A DNA stretch of 64,000 nt, taken from NCBI GenBank assembly GCA_965662775.1, contig CBFIIW010000013.1:1-64000 (forward strand). Direction: 5' to 3'. The notes below the pieces were generated by a model that was not told the DNA's origin, did not search any database, and saw only the letters and a program-made list of their open reading frames with translations. The translations under genes and the position numbers were made by a program. Of the stretch, positions 1-8,253 are shown piece by piece. Source of the DNA: UBA7985 sp002690455. GTDB taxonomy: Bacteria > Pseudomonadota > Alphaproteobacteria > UBA7985. The first letter of the stretch is position 1; each line of letters starts with the position of its first letter.

Positions 1-46
1 AACCGAACTGAACTCAACAATCTCTGATTAGACTGGAAATACGAAA

Positions 47-436
47 ATGGCTGATCTTGATGCTCTCGTAGAAGAACTCGGCAAGCTGACCATTCTGGAA
101 GCCGCTGAACTCGCAAAGAAACTCGAAGAAGAATGGGGCGTTTCCGCTGCTGCTCCTGCTGCTGGCATGATGATGATGCCCGGCGCAGCTGGCGGTGATG
201 CTGGCGGTGCCGCTGCAGAAGAAAAGACCGAATTTGACGTCATCCTGAAGTCCGCTGGCGAAAAGAAGATCAACGTGATCAAGGAAGTCCGCGGCATCAC
301 CGGCCTGGGCCTGAAAGAAGCCAAGGACCTGGTCGAAGGCGCGCCAAAGCCTGTGAAGGAAGGCGCATCGAAGGACGAAGCCGAAGAACTCAAGAAGAAG
401 CTGGAAGAAGCTGGCGCAGAAGTCGAACTCACGTAA
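47..436 (+). CDS. rplL: 50S ribosomal protein L7/L12
   Basis: Stalk protein of the large ribosomal subunit that recruits and activates translational GTPases. The 129-residue product has the expected architecture: an N-terminal dimerisation helix region (about 1-35), an Ala/Gly/Met-rich flexible hinge (about 36-60, including a run of four Met), and a C-terminal globular domain starting at EKTEFDVILKSAG and containing the conserved GLGLKEAKDLVEGAPKPVKEG segment (shown here in two overlapping blocks, both readable in the ORF). The length is normal for the family. It should be the last gene of an rplJL operon whose upstream part lies outside the window. A strong terminator follows, and rpoB is not adjacent, which is unusual for this locus. 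Confidence 0.98.
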   Translation: MADLDALVEELGKLTILEAAELAKKLEEEWGVSAAAPAAGMMMMPGAAGGDAGGAAAEEKTEFDVILKSAGEKKINVIKEVRGITGLGLKEAKDLVEGAPKPVKEGASKDEAEELKKKLEEAGAEVELT

Positions 437-470
437 GACGCGCCACTGTTTCAGTGGATTTGACGAAAAA

Positions 471-506
471 GAGGGCGTGGTTCCGGTTGGATCCACGCCC
501 TTTTTA
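471..506 (+). terminator. Rho-independent terminator after rplL
   Basis: Inverted repeat GGGCGTGG (473-480) and CCACGCCC (493-500) with a 12-nt loop, followed by TTTTT. It lies 36 nt after the rplL stop codon. It implies that rplJL transcription largely ends here, so rpoBC needs its own promoter. Confidence 0.85.
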
Positions 507-645
507 TTTGCGGTCTGTGGTGGCTGACCGCTAGGGAACCTCATTCCGGTGTCGGGTGCCTCTCAGCCCTGAGTTTGGAGGAACAGAGCTGTAACGGGGC
601 ATCAAGTTTGAGACCGCGCAGGGTCTTCACCGGGGGTGTCGCGGC

Positions 646-1008
646 TTAACGGTTCCCTTTGCCTTTGCCTTTTCCCCGGCCTCGGGATGGCAACTCGACA
701 CCTGATGCAGCAGCGGCTGCTTCAACAACGTCTCGCTCCGGGCGCTCATAGCCGCTTTCTTCGGCCATTGTCCGAATGCCCGTTTTGACAGTGCGGCGGT
801 CCGCTTCTGCCCAGTTGGAGGCTTCACATTCAGCCGCAACTGAAGTCCAGAAGTCTGCAGCGTCGGCAAGGCCAATGGAAGAGAAGAAGCCTGCCCGGTT
901 GTCGAAGCCAGCACAGTCGCGGGGCTGTGCTTGTGCTTGAGCGGTGGTGGTTCCCAAGGACAGTGCAATGGCAGTCGCTGCGAGGGAGGAGAGAATCATC
1001 GTTTTCAT
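646..1008 (-). CDS. Small secreted protein of unknown function
   Basis: I do not recognise a family. The 120-residue product starts with a clear Sec signal peptide (MKTMILSSLAATAIALSLG, likely cleavage after TAQAQA near residue 26). The mature part is about 90 residues with two cysteines (near 32 and 60), compatible with one disulfide in the periplasm, and ends in a basic Gly/Lys tail (RGRGKGKGKGNR). It is transcribed away from the DUF6502 gene, and the 150-nt divergent space holds repeated GTGAGC half-sites. It sits inside the rplL-rpoB interval with opposite orientation, so it is an inserted gene rather than part of the ribosomal operon. Coding is supported by the signal peptide and start context; function is unknown. 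Confidence 0.7.
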   Translation of the reverse strand: MKTMILSSLAATAIALSLGTTTAQAQAQPRDCAGFDNRAGFFSSIGLADAADFWTSVAAECEASNWAEADRRTVKTGIRTMAEESGYERPERDVVEAAAAASGVELPSRGRGKGKGKGNR

Positions 1009-1061
1009 CGTCGGGGTTCCTTAACGTTTCCTAATTGCTCTTTTGAATGTGTGTGCGTTGT

Positions 1062-1124
1062 GCTCACACAGCAACACATAAGTGAGCAAAAAGCGCACGT
1101 CAACAAAAAATGTGAGCTTTTTGC
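1062..1124. promoter_or_regulatory. Operator-like cluster of GTGAGC half-sites in divergent intergenic region
   Basis: Between the minus-strand secreted gene and the DUF6502 gene there is GCTCAC at 1062-1067, GTGAGC at 1082-1087 and GTGAGC at 1112-1117. The last two are each followed by A/T runs that form an inverted repeat (GCAAAAAGC at 1086-1094, GCTTTTTGC at 1116-1124). The region is more A/T-rich than its flanks. The arrangement suits binding by a dimeric regulator controlling one or both divergent genes. The DUF6502 product, which has a helix-turn-helix-like segment, is a possible candidate. This is inference from pattern only. Confidence 0.4.
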
Positions 1125-1183
1125 GCAGAAACGAGATACTTCTGATGTAACGCCGCGAGCGACGTGTCTGCAGTGAAGTCGAC

Positions 1184-1203
1184 ACCTCACCTCACCTCAC
1201 CTC
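1184..1203 (+). repeat. (ACCTC)x4 microsatellite upstream of DUF6502 start
   Basis: Four perfect 5-bp units lie 35 nt before the preferred ATG (1239). A GTG at 1164 could start translation further upstream and read through the repeat. In that case a change of unit number would shift frame. Confidence 0.7.
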
Positions 1204-1238
1204 TGAAACGACAAAAAACCAACAAGAGACCAGGACCG

Positions 1239-2201
1239 ATGACGGGAACCGATCCAAAGAGCGCCTATCTTCAGGCAACCCAACGGCTTATGCAGCAATT
1301 GGCAGCTGGGGGTTTGCGAATGGGACTTTCCCATGGACAGATGGAGACGAGCCTGCGCGATGCGATGCTGGAGGCTGCCTATACCCAGTCACTGCAGGCA
1401 GGAGCGAGGGTCACTGTGTCGGCGCTTCATGTTGCAACCGGGATTCATAGGCGCGAAGTTTCGCGGTGGCTTGCCCAACGGCAGGACGTTGAAACTGCTG
1501 CGCGCCCGCGACGGCGCGAGACTGGGTCTGCAACCGGCATAGAGACGGCGAAGGCGGGTGCCGATACTCCTGCAGATGAAGATGCAGATGCAGATGCAGG
1601 TGCAAGTGAGATCGCTTCGGCACAGACTTTGGGCAACGATAGTCCTTCGGCACGGGTAGTGGCGCGATGGATCACGAACGCGGCCTATACTGATGAGCAG
1701 GGGCAGCCCCTTACCCTGCCGATGGCAAAGCAAGCAGAGGCTGTCAGTTTTGCTCAGCTGGTTGAAGACATCGGTCCGGAAGTTCGAGCACGCTCGGTGC
1801 TAGACGGTTTGATTGCGGCTGGTTTGGTAGAGCCGCAGGCCGATGGTCAATACCGGCTCTCGGCTTCCGCCTATTTGCCCGAGGCTAACTCGACTGAAAG
1901 CATCGGCTTTCTCGCGGCAAATGTCGGAGATCATCTCGCCGCGGCGATCCACAATATATCCGCGCCAGCGGACGCTCGGTTTTTCGAACGCGCCTTCTTT
2001 GATGATGCCGTGAGTGCAGCAACGGTGCAGGCCTTACAGGAAAAGGTTCAGGATGAAGGCATGGCCTTGCTCAGGGGCATGGTGGGTGTCAGTGATCTGG
2101 TCGATCGAAGTGATGCTGAAACTGGCACTGTTCTGGGGGATGCTGGCAAGCAACGGGTGCGTATTGGGCTCTATTGCTATGCGGAGAACCTGGACGGATG
2201 A
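1239..2201 (+). CDS. DUF6502 family protein, putative HTH-containing regulator
   Basis: A 320-residue cytoplasmic protein that I match from memory to the uncharacterised DUF6502 family. An N-terminal helical segment is followed by a helix-turn-helix-like stretch (about 58-80, VTVSALHVATGIHRREVSRW). Next comes an acidic, low-complexity linker (DADADAG, encoded by imperfect GATGCA hexamers near 1575-1602), then a C-terminal region with a second winged-helix-like part (SVLDGLIAAGLVEP). The ATG at 1239 is preferred over the in-frame GTG at 1164 because the extra 25 residues are basic, unlike the rest, and cross a microsatellite; the evidence for this choice is modest. The stop overlaps the start of the DUF5666 gene by the ATGA arrangement, indicating translational coupling. 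A DNA-binding role is inferred from the motif only. Confidence 0.72.
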   Translation: MTGTDPKSAYLQATQRLMQQLAAGGLRMGLSHGQMETSLRDAMLEAAYTQSLQAGARVTVSALHVATGIHRREVSRWLAQRQDVETAARPRRRETGSATGIETAKAGADTPADEDADADAGASEIASAQTLGNDSPSARVVARWITNAAYTDEQGQPLTLPMAKQAEAVSFAQLVEDIGPEVRARSVLDGLIAAGLVEPQADGQYRLSASAYLPEANSTESIGFLAANVGDHLAAAIHNISAPADARFFERAFFDDAVSAATVQALQEKVQDEGMALLRGMVGVSDLVDRSDAETGTVLGDAGKQRVRIGLYCYAENLDG

Positions 2202-3397
2202 CGACTGACCCTGACCGCCGCCGACTCTTGAGCTTGCTTGCGGGATCGGCTCTGAGCCTTGGCCTCAATGGTCGGGCGGCAGGGCAAATCGGCGCTGGAC
2301 TGGGCGGCACTGGCATCGACGGCGGTCTTGGCGGTACGGGGATTGATGGCGGGATCGGAGGGACTGGGATTGACGGTGGTCTGGGGGGGACCGGGATTTT
2401 TGGCCTAATCGAAGGCTTCTCCTCAATTTGGGTCAATGACGTTCAGATCGAGATTCCGGCCGATGCTGAAATCACACTGAATGGACGTCCAGCTCGTGAG
2501 GGCGACCTGACACTCGGGCAGACTGTCGCGGTGGAGGCGCAGGAAGACGGTCAGGGGCGGCTGCTAGCACGCCGGATCGACGCGACCTATGCGCTGGTGG
2601 GGCCCATCAGTTCCGCAGCGCCGTTTGAGGATCGCTTACGGCTGATCGTCCTTGGACAGGCCGTTGAAGTTTCCCCGCTGAATGTGACAGACAACCTGCG
2701 CCCTGGTGATTGGGTGGTTGTTACGGGACTGCGTGACCACAGAGGTGCGATCCAGGCTGCCAATGTTGCCCTCACCAGTAGTCGTGAAGCAGTCGTGACG
2801 GGCCCGGTGAGCCGTGATGGACGCGTTGCGGGCATGCAGGTTGTTTACGCAGCAGGAACGCAATCTGCGCCAAGCCTGCGTCTAATGGCCGGCACACGAG
2901 CAACGGTTACGGGACCACTGACCAATGAAGCAGAGCCACGCCTGGTTGCCTTGACGGTTTCAAGCCGACCGCTGGAGATGTTTGATCAACGCCGGTTCAG
3001 GGTCCTGGTTCTAGGCGGACTGCCGGGCGGTGAGGACGGTACTTTGATTGTCGATGGTGTTCGATTTAGCCTGCCTGGTGCGCGCGGCCGGGCTGAACCA
3101 TGGCGGCGTGGCCTGCGGGATCGAATTCATGGCCGATTTGGAGTGTCAACGACCGGTTTGCGGGCTATCGGTACCGCTGGCGCACCGATGCAGCCGCTGG
3201 CGCCTTTCGCTGGACCTGGGCGACGAGGACCGGGAGAGGATCGACCTCACTTCGGTAAAATTCGGAGGACGGGGGCTGGTATTGGTAATGGATCGGGTGT
3301 TGGAAACGAACAAAACCAACGCCGGGGTGCCAAGGGGGCAAACAGCAGCGGTATAGGACGCGATGGAACGGCCGTGAGGCCATCGAGACGACCCTGA
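2198..3397 (+). CDS. DUF5666 domain protein with GGTGI repeats, probably exported
   Basis: A 399-residue protein. The N-terminus (MTTDPDRRRLLSLLAGSALS) has arginines followed by a hydrophobic stretch, resembling a Sec or Tat-like export signal, although a canonical twin-arginine motif is not complete. Residues 35-69 are four 9-residue repeats of the type LGGTGIDGG. After that come several beta-rich DUF5666-type units (for example QIEIPADAEITLNGRPA and LRLIVLGQAVEVSPLNVTDN), in the region of about 80-300. The C-terminus is Arg/Pro/Gly-rich. The gene starts inside the stop codon of the DUF6502 gene (ATGA), so the two form a coupled pair. DUF5666 has no established biochemical function. The ATG at 2198 is chosen for the overlap and the export signal. 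Confidence 0.72.
   Translation: MTTDPDRRRLLSLLAGSALSLGLNGRAAGQIGAGLGGTGIDGGLGGTGIDGGIGGTGIDGGLGGTGIFGLIEGFSSIWVNDVQIEIPADAEITLNGRPAREGDLTLGQTVAVEAQEDGQGRLLARRIDATYALVGPISSAAPFEDRLRLIVLGQAVEVSPLNVTDNLRPGDWVVVTGLRDHRGAIQAANVALTSSREAVVTGPVSRDGRVAGMQVVYAAGTQSAPSLRLMAGTRATVTGPLTNEAEPRLVALTVSSRPLEMFDQRRFRVLVLGGLPGGEDGTLIVDGVRFSLPGARGRAEPWRRGLRDRIHGRFGVSTTGLRAIGTAGAPMQPLAPFAGPGRRGPGEDRPHFGKIRRTGAGIGNGSGVGNEQNQRRGAKGANSSGIGRDGTAVRPSRRP
2300..2404 (+). repeat. 27-bp tandem repeat encoding LGGTGIDGG units
   Basis: Four consecutive in-frame 27-bp units (2300-2326, 2327-2353, 2354-2380, and a last shortened unit to 2404) encode LGGTGIDGG, LGGTGIDGG, IGGTGIDGG and LGGTGIFG. Codons differ between units, so the peptide rather than the DNA appears conserved. 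Confidence 0.85.
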
Positions 3398-3412
3398 AGA
3401 CCGCTGGCTGAA

Positions 3413-3463
3413 TTGCGCGGGGGAGATTTGTAAGCCGCAAAGCGGCGTCAAATCGAGCGCGCC
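3413..3463 (+). repeat. Palindromic intergenic repeat A, copy 1
   Basis: 51 bp with core GTAAGCCGCAAAGCGGCGTC. The reverse complement of 13142-13192 matches it with only about three mismatches by hand alignment. Confidence 0.8.
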
Positions 3464-3523
3464 AAGTGAGTTTTCCGCTGAAGGCGACTGAACCTTCGGC
3501 GGCTTCATGGCTATCCTGGGTAA

Positions 3524-3577
3524 GGTTGCGCCGACCTTGTCTCGACCGCTTCGCGGTCTTCGCCAAGGCGTCGCGCA
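3524..3577 (+). repeat. Palindromic intergenic repeat B, copy 1
   Basis: 54 bp centred on the palindrome GACCGCTTCGCGGTC. The reverse complement of 13361-13414 aligns over the whole length with a handful of differences. Confidence 0.75.
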
Positions 3578-3697
3578 TCTGCCCGCACAGCAGCTCTGCC
3601 CCCACGCGTCAGCCGCAGGGCTTGAAGAACCCCTCCAACCGGCGTACATCATCGCTCGACAGTGATGGCTGTCAGCGCACACTCTTTGCAAAAAGAC

Positions 3698-3744
3698 TCG
3701 GACCCATTGGTTCCGACACAGGAAGACCGGGATTTTGTCCGGTC
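3698..3744 (+). promoter_or_regulatory. Two tandem hairpins in the rpoB leader
   Basis: Hairpin 1 pairs TCGGA (3698-3702) with TCCGA (3712-3716), with extra CC/GG pairing inside. Hairpin 2 pairs GACCGG (3725-3730) with CCGGTC (3739-3744). No T-tract follows. They may form a processing or attenuation structure ahead of rpoBC, by analogy with the structured rplL-rpoB spacer of enterobacteria. Confidence 0.4.
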
Positions 3745-3853
3745 CTAAGTGGCTTTAGGTACCCTTTAACGCAGGGACAGCCCCCGACCATCCCGCCGTT
3801 GTGAGTGTCTACCCGCTGGCAGAAAAACGACCCAACCAGGGAGCCCTTAGTCT

Positions 3854-6800
3854 ATGGGTAAGAGTTTTACCGAGCGGAAACGCATTCGGAAGTCCTTTGG
3901 CCGCATCCGTGAAGCCGTGCAGATGCCGAACCTTATTGAAGTGCAGCGCGCTTCCTATGACGGTTTCCTGCAGAAGCCCGACGAGGCGACCTCTGGACTG
4001 GAAGAAGTCTTTAAGTCGGTCTTTCCGATCAAGGATTTTTCTGACCGGTCCGAGCTGCAGTTCGTTCGTTACGAACTCGAAGCGCCGAAGTACGACGAAG
4101 ACGAGTGCATGTCGCGCGGTCTGACCTTCGCTGCGCCACTGAAAGTCACCTTGCGGCTCGTGGTTTGGGACGTAGACGAAGACACCGGCTCTCGCTCTGT
4201 CCGCGATATCAAAGAGCAGGACGTCTATATGGGCGACATGCCCCTGATGACCGACCACGGGACTTTTATCGTCAATGGCACCGAGCGTGTAATTGTCTCC
4301 CAGATGCACCGCTCCCCCGGCGTGTTCTTCGATCATGATCGGGGCAAGTCGCACTCTTCCGGCAAGCTGCTCTTCTCCGCGCGTGTGATACCCTACCGTG
4401 GCTCATGGCTCGACTTCGAGTTCGACGCCAAGGACCTGCTGTACGTCCGCATTGACCGTCGCCGCAAGCTGCCGGCAACCACTCTGCTGATGGCGCTGGA
4501 CTCTGCCCATACAGAGCGTGAGCGCACTGAAGCAGCGGCGGAAGGCAAGTCGCTGGCGCCTTTCCAAGCGACCGGCATGAGCCGCCAGGAAATTCTGAGC
4601 ATGGTCTATGACCGAATTGCTTTCGAAACCGCAGCCGATGGCCAGTTCCGAACAGCGTTCGACGTTACCCAGTATTCGGGAAAGAAACTTGTCGATGATC
4701 TGGTGAACGCCAAGGACGGTGAGGTTGTTGCCAAGGCCGGGGACAAGATCACTCCACGGAAGGCCAAGAAGCTCGCTGAAACCGTGAAGCAGTTGCTGGT
4801 TGCGCAGGAAGACCTGATCGGTCGCTACCTCGCCACTGACATCTTCGACAAGAAGACGGGCCTGGTTTGGGCTGAAGCTGGTGATGAGCTGAACGAGACT
4901 TTAATCGCCGAACTGCTCGACAAGGGCGTCAAGGTCATTGACACCCTTGACATCGACCATCTCAACAAAGGCGCTTACCTGCGCAACACCCTGGCCGTGG
5001 ACAAGAACGCGACCCGCGAGGAGGCGCTGATCGACATCTATCGGGTCATGCGTCCGGGCGAGCCCCCGACTCTGGAGACCGCTGAAGCGCTGTTCTCTGG
5101 TCTGTTCTTCGATGAAGAGCGCTTTGACCTCTCGGCCGTTGGTCGGGTCAAAATGAATATGCGTCTCGCTGCTAGTGCACGCGAGGGCGAGGTCGATCGC
5201 TTCCAGACCGAAGACACCGTCCGTGTTTTGCGCAAGGAAGACGTGCTGGAAATCCTTCGTGTTCTTTGCGAGATGAAGGACGGACGGGGCGATATCGACG
5301 ACATTGACAATCTCGGCAACCGCCGCGTGCGCTCAGTCGGCGAACTGATGGAAAACCAGTACCGTCTCGGCCTGCTGCGCATGGAACGTGCGATTAAGGA
5401 ACGCATGTCGTCGGTCGATATCGATACGGTGATGCCACAGGACGTGATCAACGCAAAACCGGCTGCTGCAGCGGTTCGCGAATTCTTTGGCTCGTCACAA
5501 TTATCGCAGTTTATGGATCAGACAAACCCGCTGTCGGAAATCACCCACAAGCGCCGTCTTTCGGCGCTTGGTCCGGGCGGCCTGACCCGCGAGCGTGCCG
5601 GCTTCGAAGTGCGTGATGTGCACCCCACCCACTATGGCCGGATCTGCCCAATTGAGACGCCTGAAGGCCCGAACATTGGCCTCATCAACTCGCTGGCAAC
5701 CTATGCCCGCGTCAACCAGTACGGCTTCATCGAATCCCCTTATCGCAAGGTCGAAAACGGCAAAGTCACCGACGAAGTGGTTTACTTGTCGGCTATGGAG
5801 GAACAGCGCTTTACTGTGGCGCAGGCGAACGCCCCGATTGATGCCAAGAGCAAGCTGACGGAAGACCTTGTTACCGCGCGGTCGAATGGCGAATTCGTGG
5901 TGGCGCTGCCCACCGACGTCGATCTGATCGACGTCTCGCCCAAGCAACTGGTCTCAGTTGCTGCCTCGCTGGTTCCGTTCCTGCAGAATGACGATGCAAA
6001 CCGTGCGCTCATGGGTTCGAATATGATGCGGCAGGCTGTACCCCTGATCCGTGCCGAAGCGCCGTTCGTTGGCACGGGCATGGAAGCGACTGTCGCACGT
6101 GATTCCGGTGCGACCGTAATTGCTAAGCGCTCGGGTGTGATCGATCAGGTCGATGCCGGTCGTATCGTGATCCGAGAGATGGATTTCGCCTCCGATACGG
6201 AAACCGGGGTGGAAATCTACCGTCTTTCGAAGTTCCAACGCTCCAACCAGTCCACTTGCATCATTCAGCGTCCGCTGGTGAAGGTCGGTGACCGTGTGCA
6301 AAAAGGCGATATCATCGCTGATGGTCCATCGACCCACCTTGGTGAATTGGCGCTGGGGCGGAACGTGCTGGTCGCGTTCATGCCTTGGCAGGGCTACAAC
6401 TTCGAGGACTCTATCCTCATCAACGAGCGAATCGTGCGCGACGACGTATTCACCTCGATCCACATCGATGAATACGAAGTCATGGCACGCGATACCAAGC
6501 TCGGGCCGGAGGAAATCACCCGCGATATTCCGAACGTTGGTGAAGACGCCCTGCGCAACCTCGATGAAGCAGGTATTGTCTACGTCGGTGCTGAAGTGCA
6601 GCCGGGCGATATCCTGATCGGTAAGGTTACGCCAAAGGGCGAAAGCCCCATGACTCCTGAAGAAAAACTACTGCGCGCCATCTTTGGTGAAAAGGCCTCG
6701 GACGTGCGCGATAGTTCCCTGCGTCTGCCACCGGGTGCTGTAGGAACGATCGTCGACGTTCGCGTGTTCTCCCGCCGGGGCGTTGATAAGGATGAGCGGG

Positions 6801-8146
6801 CACTTGCGATTGAGCGTCAGGAAATCGAAGCCCTCGCCAAGGACCGCGACGACGAGCGCGCTATCATCGAACGTTCGTTCTATTCGCGCCTGAAAGACGT
6901 GCTCTTGGGGCAGGTCGTTCAGGACGGTCCGGAAGGCATCGAAAGGGGTGCCACGATCGACGAAGGCGTGCTGGGGCAGTTCACCCCCGGCCAGTGGCGC
7001 CAGATCGCAGTCGAAAACGACGAGGCGATGAGAGTTCTGGAAAACCTGCGTCAGGAATTCGATGACAAAGTCGACGTGATCCAACGCTGGTTCGAAGACA
7101 AGGTCGAGAAGATCCAGCGCGGCGACGAGCTGCCTCCTGGGGTACTCAAAATGGTCAAGGTCTATGTCGCAGTAAAACGTAAGCTGCAGCCAGGCGACAA
7201 AATGGCCGGCCGTCATGGCAACAAGGGTGTGATCTCCAAGATCAACCCGTCCGAAGACATGCCATTCCTCGAAGACGGTACGCCGGTTGACATCGTGCTC
7301 AATCCACTGGGCGTGCCATCGCGGATGAACATCGGACAGATCCTTGAAACCCACTTGGGTTGGGCTGCGCGTGGCATCGGTCGACAGATTGGTGATGCCG
7401 TCCGCGCCTACAAGCTGGGTCGCGAAGGTGCGATGACCGAAATCAATCAGCAGCTCGCCGATATCTATGACCCCGAGGAACTCGATGGTCTAGAGGAAGG
7501 TGACCGGCTGGAAGTCGCGACCAATGTCAGCTCTGGTGTACCATTTGCCACCCCGGTTTTTGACGGCGCCAAGGAATCCGACATCGTCAAGATGCTGGAA
7601 TATGCTGGTCTAGACGGCTCAGGTCAGGTGCAACTCTATGATGGTCGTACGGGGGATCCGTTCGATCGTCCCGTTACGGTAGGCTACAAGTACCTGCTCA
7701 AGCTGCACCACTTGGTTGATGATAAGATTCACGCCCGTTCCATCGGTCCTTACTCACTTGTTACCCAACAGCCGCTGGGTGGTAAGGCGCAGTTCGGTGG
7801 CCAGCGCTTTGGCGAGATGGAGGTCTGGGCGCTGCAGGCATACGGGGCAGCCTACACGCTGCAGGAAATGCTGACGGTCAAGTCGGACGACGTGGCGGGC
7901 CGGACCAAGGTCTATGAATCCATCGTCCGCGGCGATGATAACTTCGAAGCCGGTATCCCGGAATCCTTCAACGTTCTGATCAAAGAACTGCGCGCGTTGT
8001 GTCTCAACGTCGACCTGCGCCAGACCCAAGTGATCGACGGCGGTGGATTGGGAGAAGGCCAGGAGCCGACGCTGCAGTCTGTGTTTGGGGAGGGCGCGCG
8101 CGCGCCAAGCCAGCAACCGCAAGACGACATCAATCCGTTTGAATAG
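3854..8146 (+). CDS. rpoB: DNA-directed RNA polymerase subunit beta
   Basis: Catalytic beta subunit of RNA polymerase, 1430 residues, with the length and inserts typical of alphaproteobacteria. It starts MGKSFTERKRIRKSFG. The rifampicin region reads GSSQLSQFMDQ (546-556) and continues HKRRLSALGPGG; residues matching E. coli D516, H526 and S531 are D555, H565 and S570, so the enzyme looks rifampicin-sensitive. The segments GRICPIETPEGPNIGLI and GDKMAGRHGNKGV are intact, as is the C-terminal PLGGKAQFGGQRFGEMEVWA clamp region. A purine-rich GGGAG lies about 10 nt before the ATG. rpoC follows 107 nt downstream in the same direction, so they are co-transcribed. Unlike the usual layout, rplL is 3.4 kb upstream. 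Confidence 0.99.
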   Translation: MGKSFTERKRIRKSFGRIREAVQMPNLIEVQRASYDGFLQKPDEATSGLEEVFKSVFPIKDFSDRSELQFVRYELEAPKYDEDECMSRGLTFAAPLKVTLRLVVWDVDEDTGSRSVRDIKEQDVYMGDMPLMTDHGTFIVNGTERVIVSQMHRSPGVFFDHDRGKSHSSGKLLFSARVIPYRGSWLDFEFDAKDLLYVRIDRRRKLPATTLLMALDSAHTERERTEAAAEGKSLAPFQATGMSRQEILSMVYDRIAFETAADGQFRTAFDVTQYSGKKLVDDLVNAKDGEVVAKAGDKITPRKAKKLAETVKQLLVAQEDLIGRYLATDIFDKKTGLVWAEAGDELNETLIAELLDKGVKVIDTLDIDHLNKGAYLRNTLAVDKNATREEALIDIYRVMRPGEPPTLETAEALFSGLFFDEERFDLSAVGRVKMNMRLAASAREGEVDRFQTEDTVRVLRKEDVLEILRVLCEMKDGRGDIDDIDNLGNRRVRSVGELMENQYRLGLLRMERAIKERMSSVDIDTVMPQDVINAKPAAAAVREFFGSSQLSQFMDQTNPLSEITHKRRLSALGPGGLTRERAGFEVRDVHPTHYGRICPIETPEGPNIGLINSLATYARVNQYGFIESPYRKVENGKVTDEVVYLSAMEEQRFTVAQANAPIDAKSKLTEDLVTARSNGEFVVALPTDVDLIDVSPKQLVSVAASLVPFLQNDDANRALMGSNMMRQAVPLIRAEAPFVGTGMEATVARDSGATVIAKRSGVIDQVDAGRIVIREMDFASDTETGVEIYRLSKFQRSNQSTCIIQRPLVKVGDRVQKGDIIADGPSTHLGELALGRNVLVAFMPWQGYNFEDSILINERIVRDDVFTSIHIDEYEVMARDTKLGPEEITRDIPNVGEDALRNLDEAGIVYVGAEVQPGDILIGKVTPKGESPMTPEEKLLRAIFGEKASDVRDSSLRLPPGAVGTIVDVRVFSRRGVDKDERALAIERQEIEALAKDRDDERAIIERSFYSRLKDVLLGQVVQDGPEGIERGATIDEGVLGQFTPGQWRQIAVENDEAMRVLENLRQEFDDKVDVIQRWFEDKVEKIQRGDELPPGVLKMVKVYVAVKRKLQPGDKMAGRHGNKGVISKINPSEDMPFLEDGTPVDIVLNPLGVPSRMNIGQILETHLGWAARGIGRQIGDAVRAYKLGREGAMTEINQQLADIYDPEELDGLEEGDRLEVATNVSSGVPFATPVFDGAKESDIVKMLEYAGLDGSGQVQLYDGRTGDPFDRPVTVGYKYLLKLHHLVDDKIHARSIGPYSLVTQQPLGGKAQFGGQRFGEMEVWALQAYGAAYTLQEMLTVKSDDVAGRTKVYESIVRGDDNFEAGIPESFNVLIKELRALCLNVDLRQTQVIDGGGLGEGQEPTLQSVFGEGARAPSQQPQDDINPFE

Positions 8147-8253
8147 CCGCGGCCTCTGAGCCGTTTCGGGGAACCTGGGACCAGGCCGCAAGGTCGGCGC
8201 CCCGGGTCACTCCGGGCAAGCCCGCAGAATTCACCCCTTCATGGGAGCCTGAC

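Larger units (their letters stand above)
3398..3853 (+). other. 456-nt rpoB leader / intergenic region
   Basis: No convincing gene. It contains two short palindromic repeats (3413-3463 and 3524-3577) that recur in inverted orientation after rpoC, and two consecutive hairpins (3698-3744) about 110-155 nt before the rpoB start. Because rplL is followed by a terminator, the rpoBC promoter is expected here or further upstream; I could not pick a single convincing -35/-10 pair. The short open frames in this stretch read through the palindromes and look non-coding. Confidence 0.6.

Noticed and set aside
3146..3691. Minus-strand open frame sharing an LDLTPL-like peptide with a frame at 13145-13522
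   Set aside because: The shared peptides come from palindromic repeats A and B; the rest has no protein-like pattern.
5501..7354. Long minus-strand frames opposite rpoB
   Set aside because: They are shadows of the rpoB codon pattern and have no start signals or family features.
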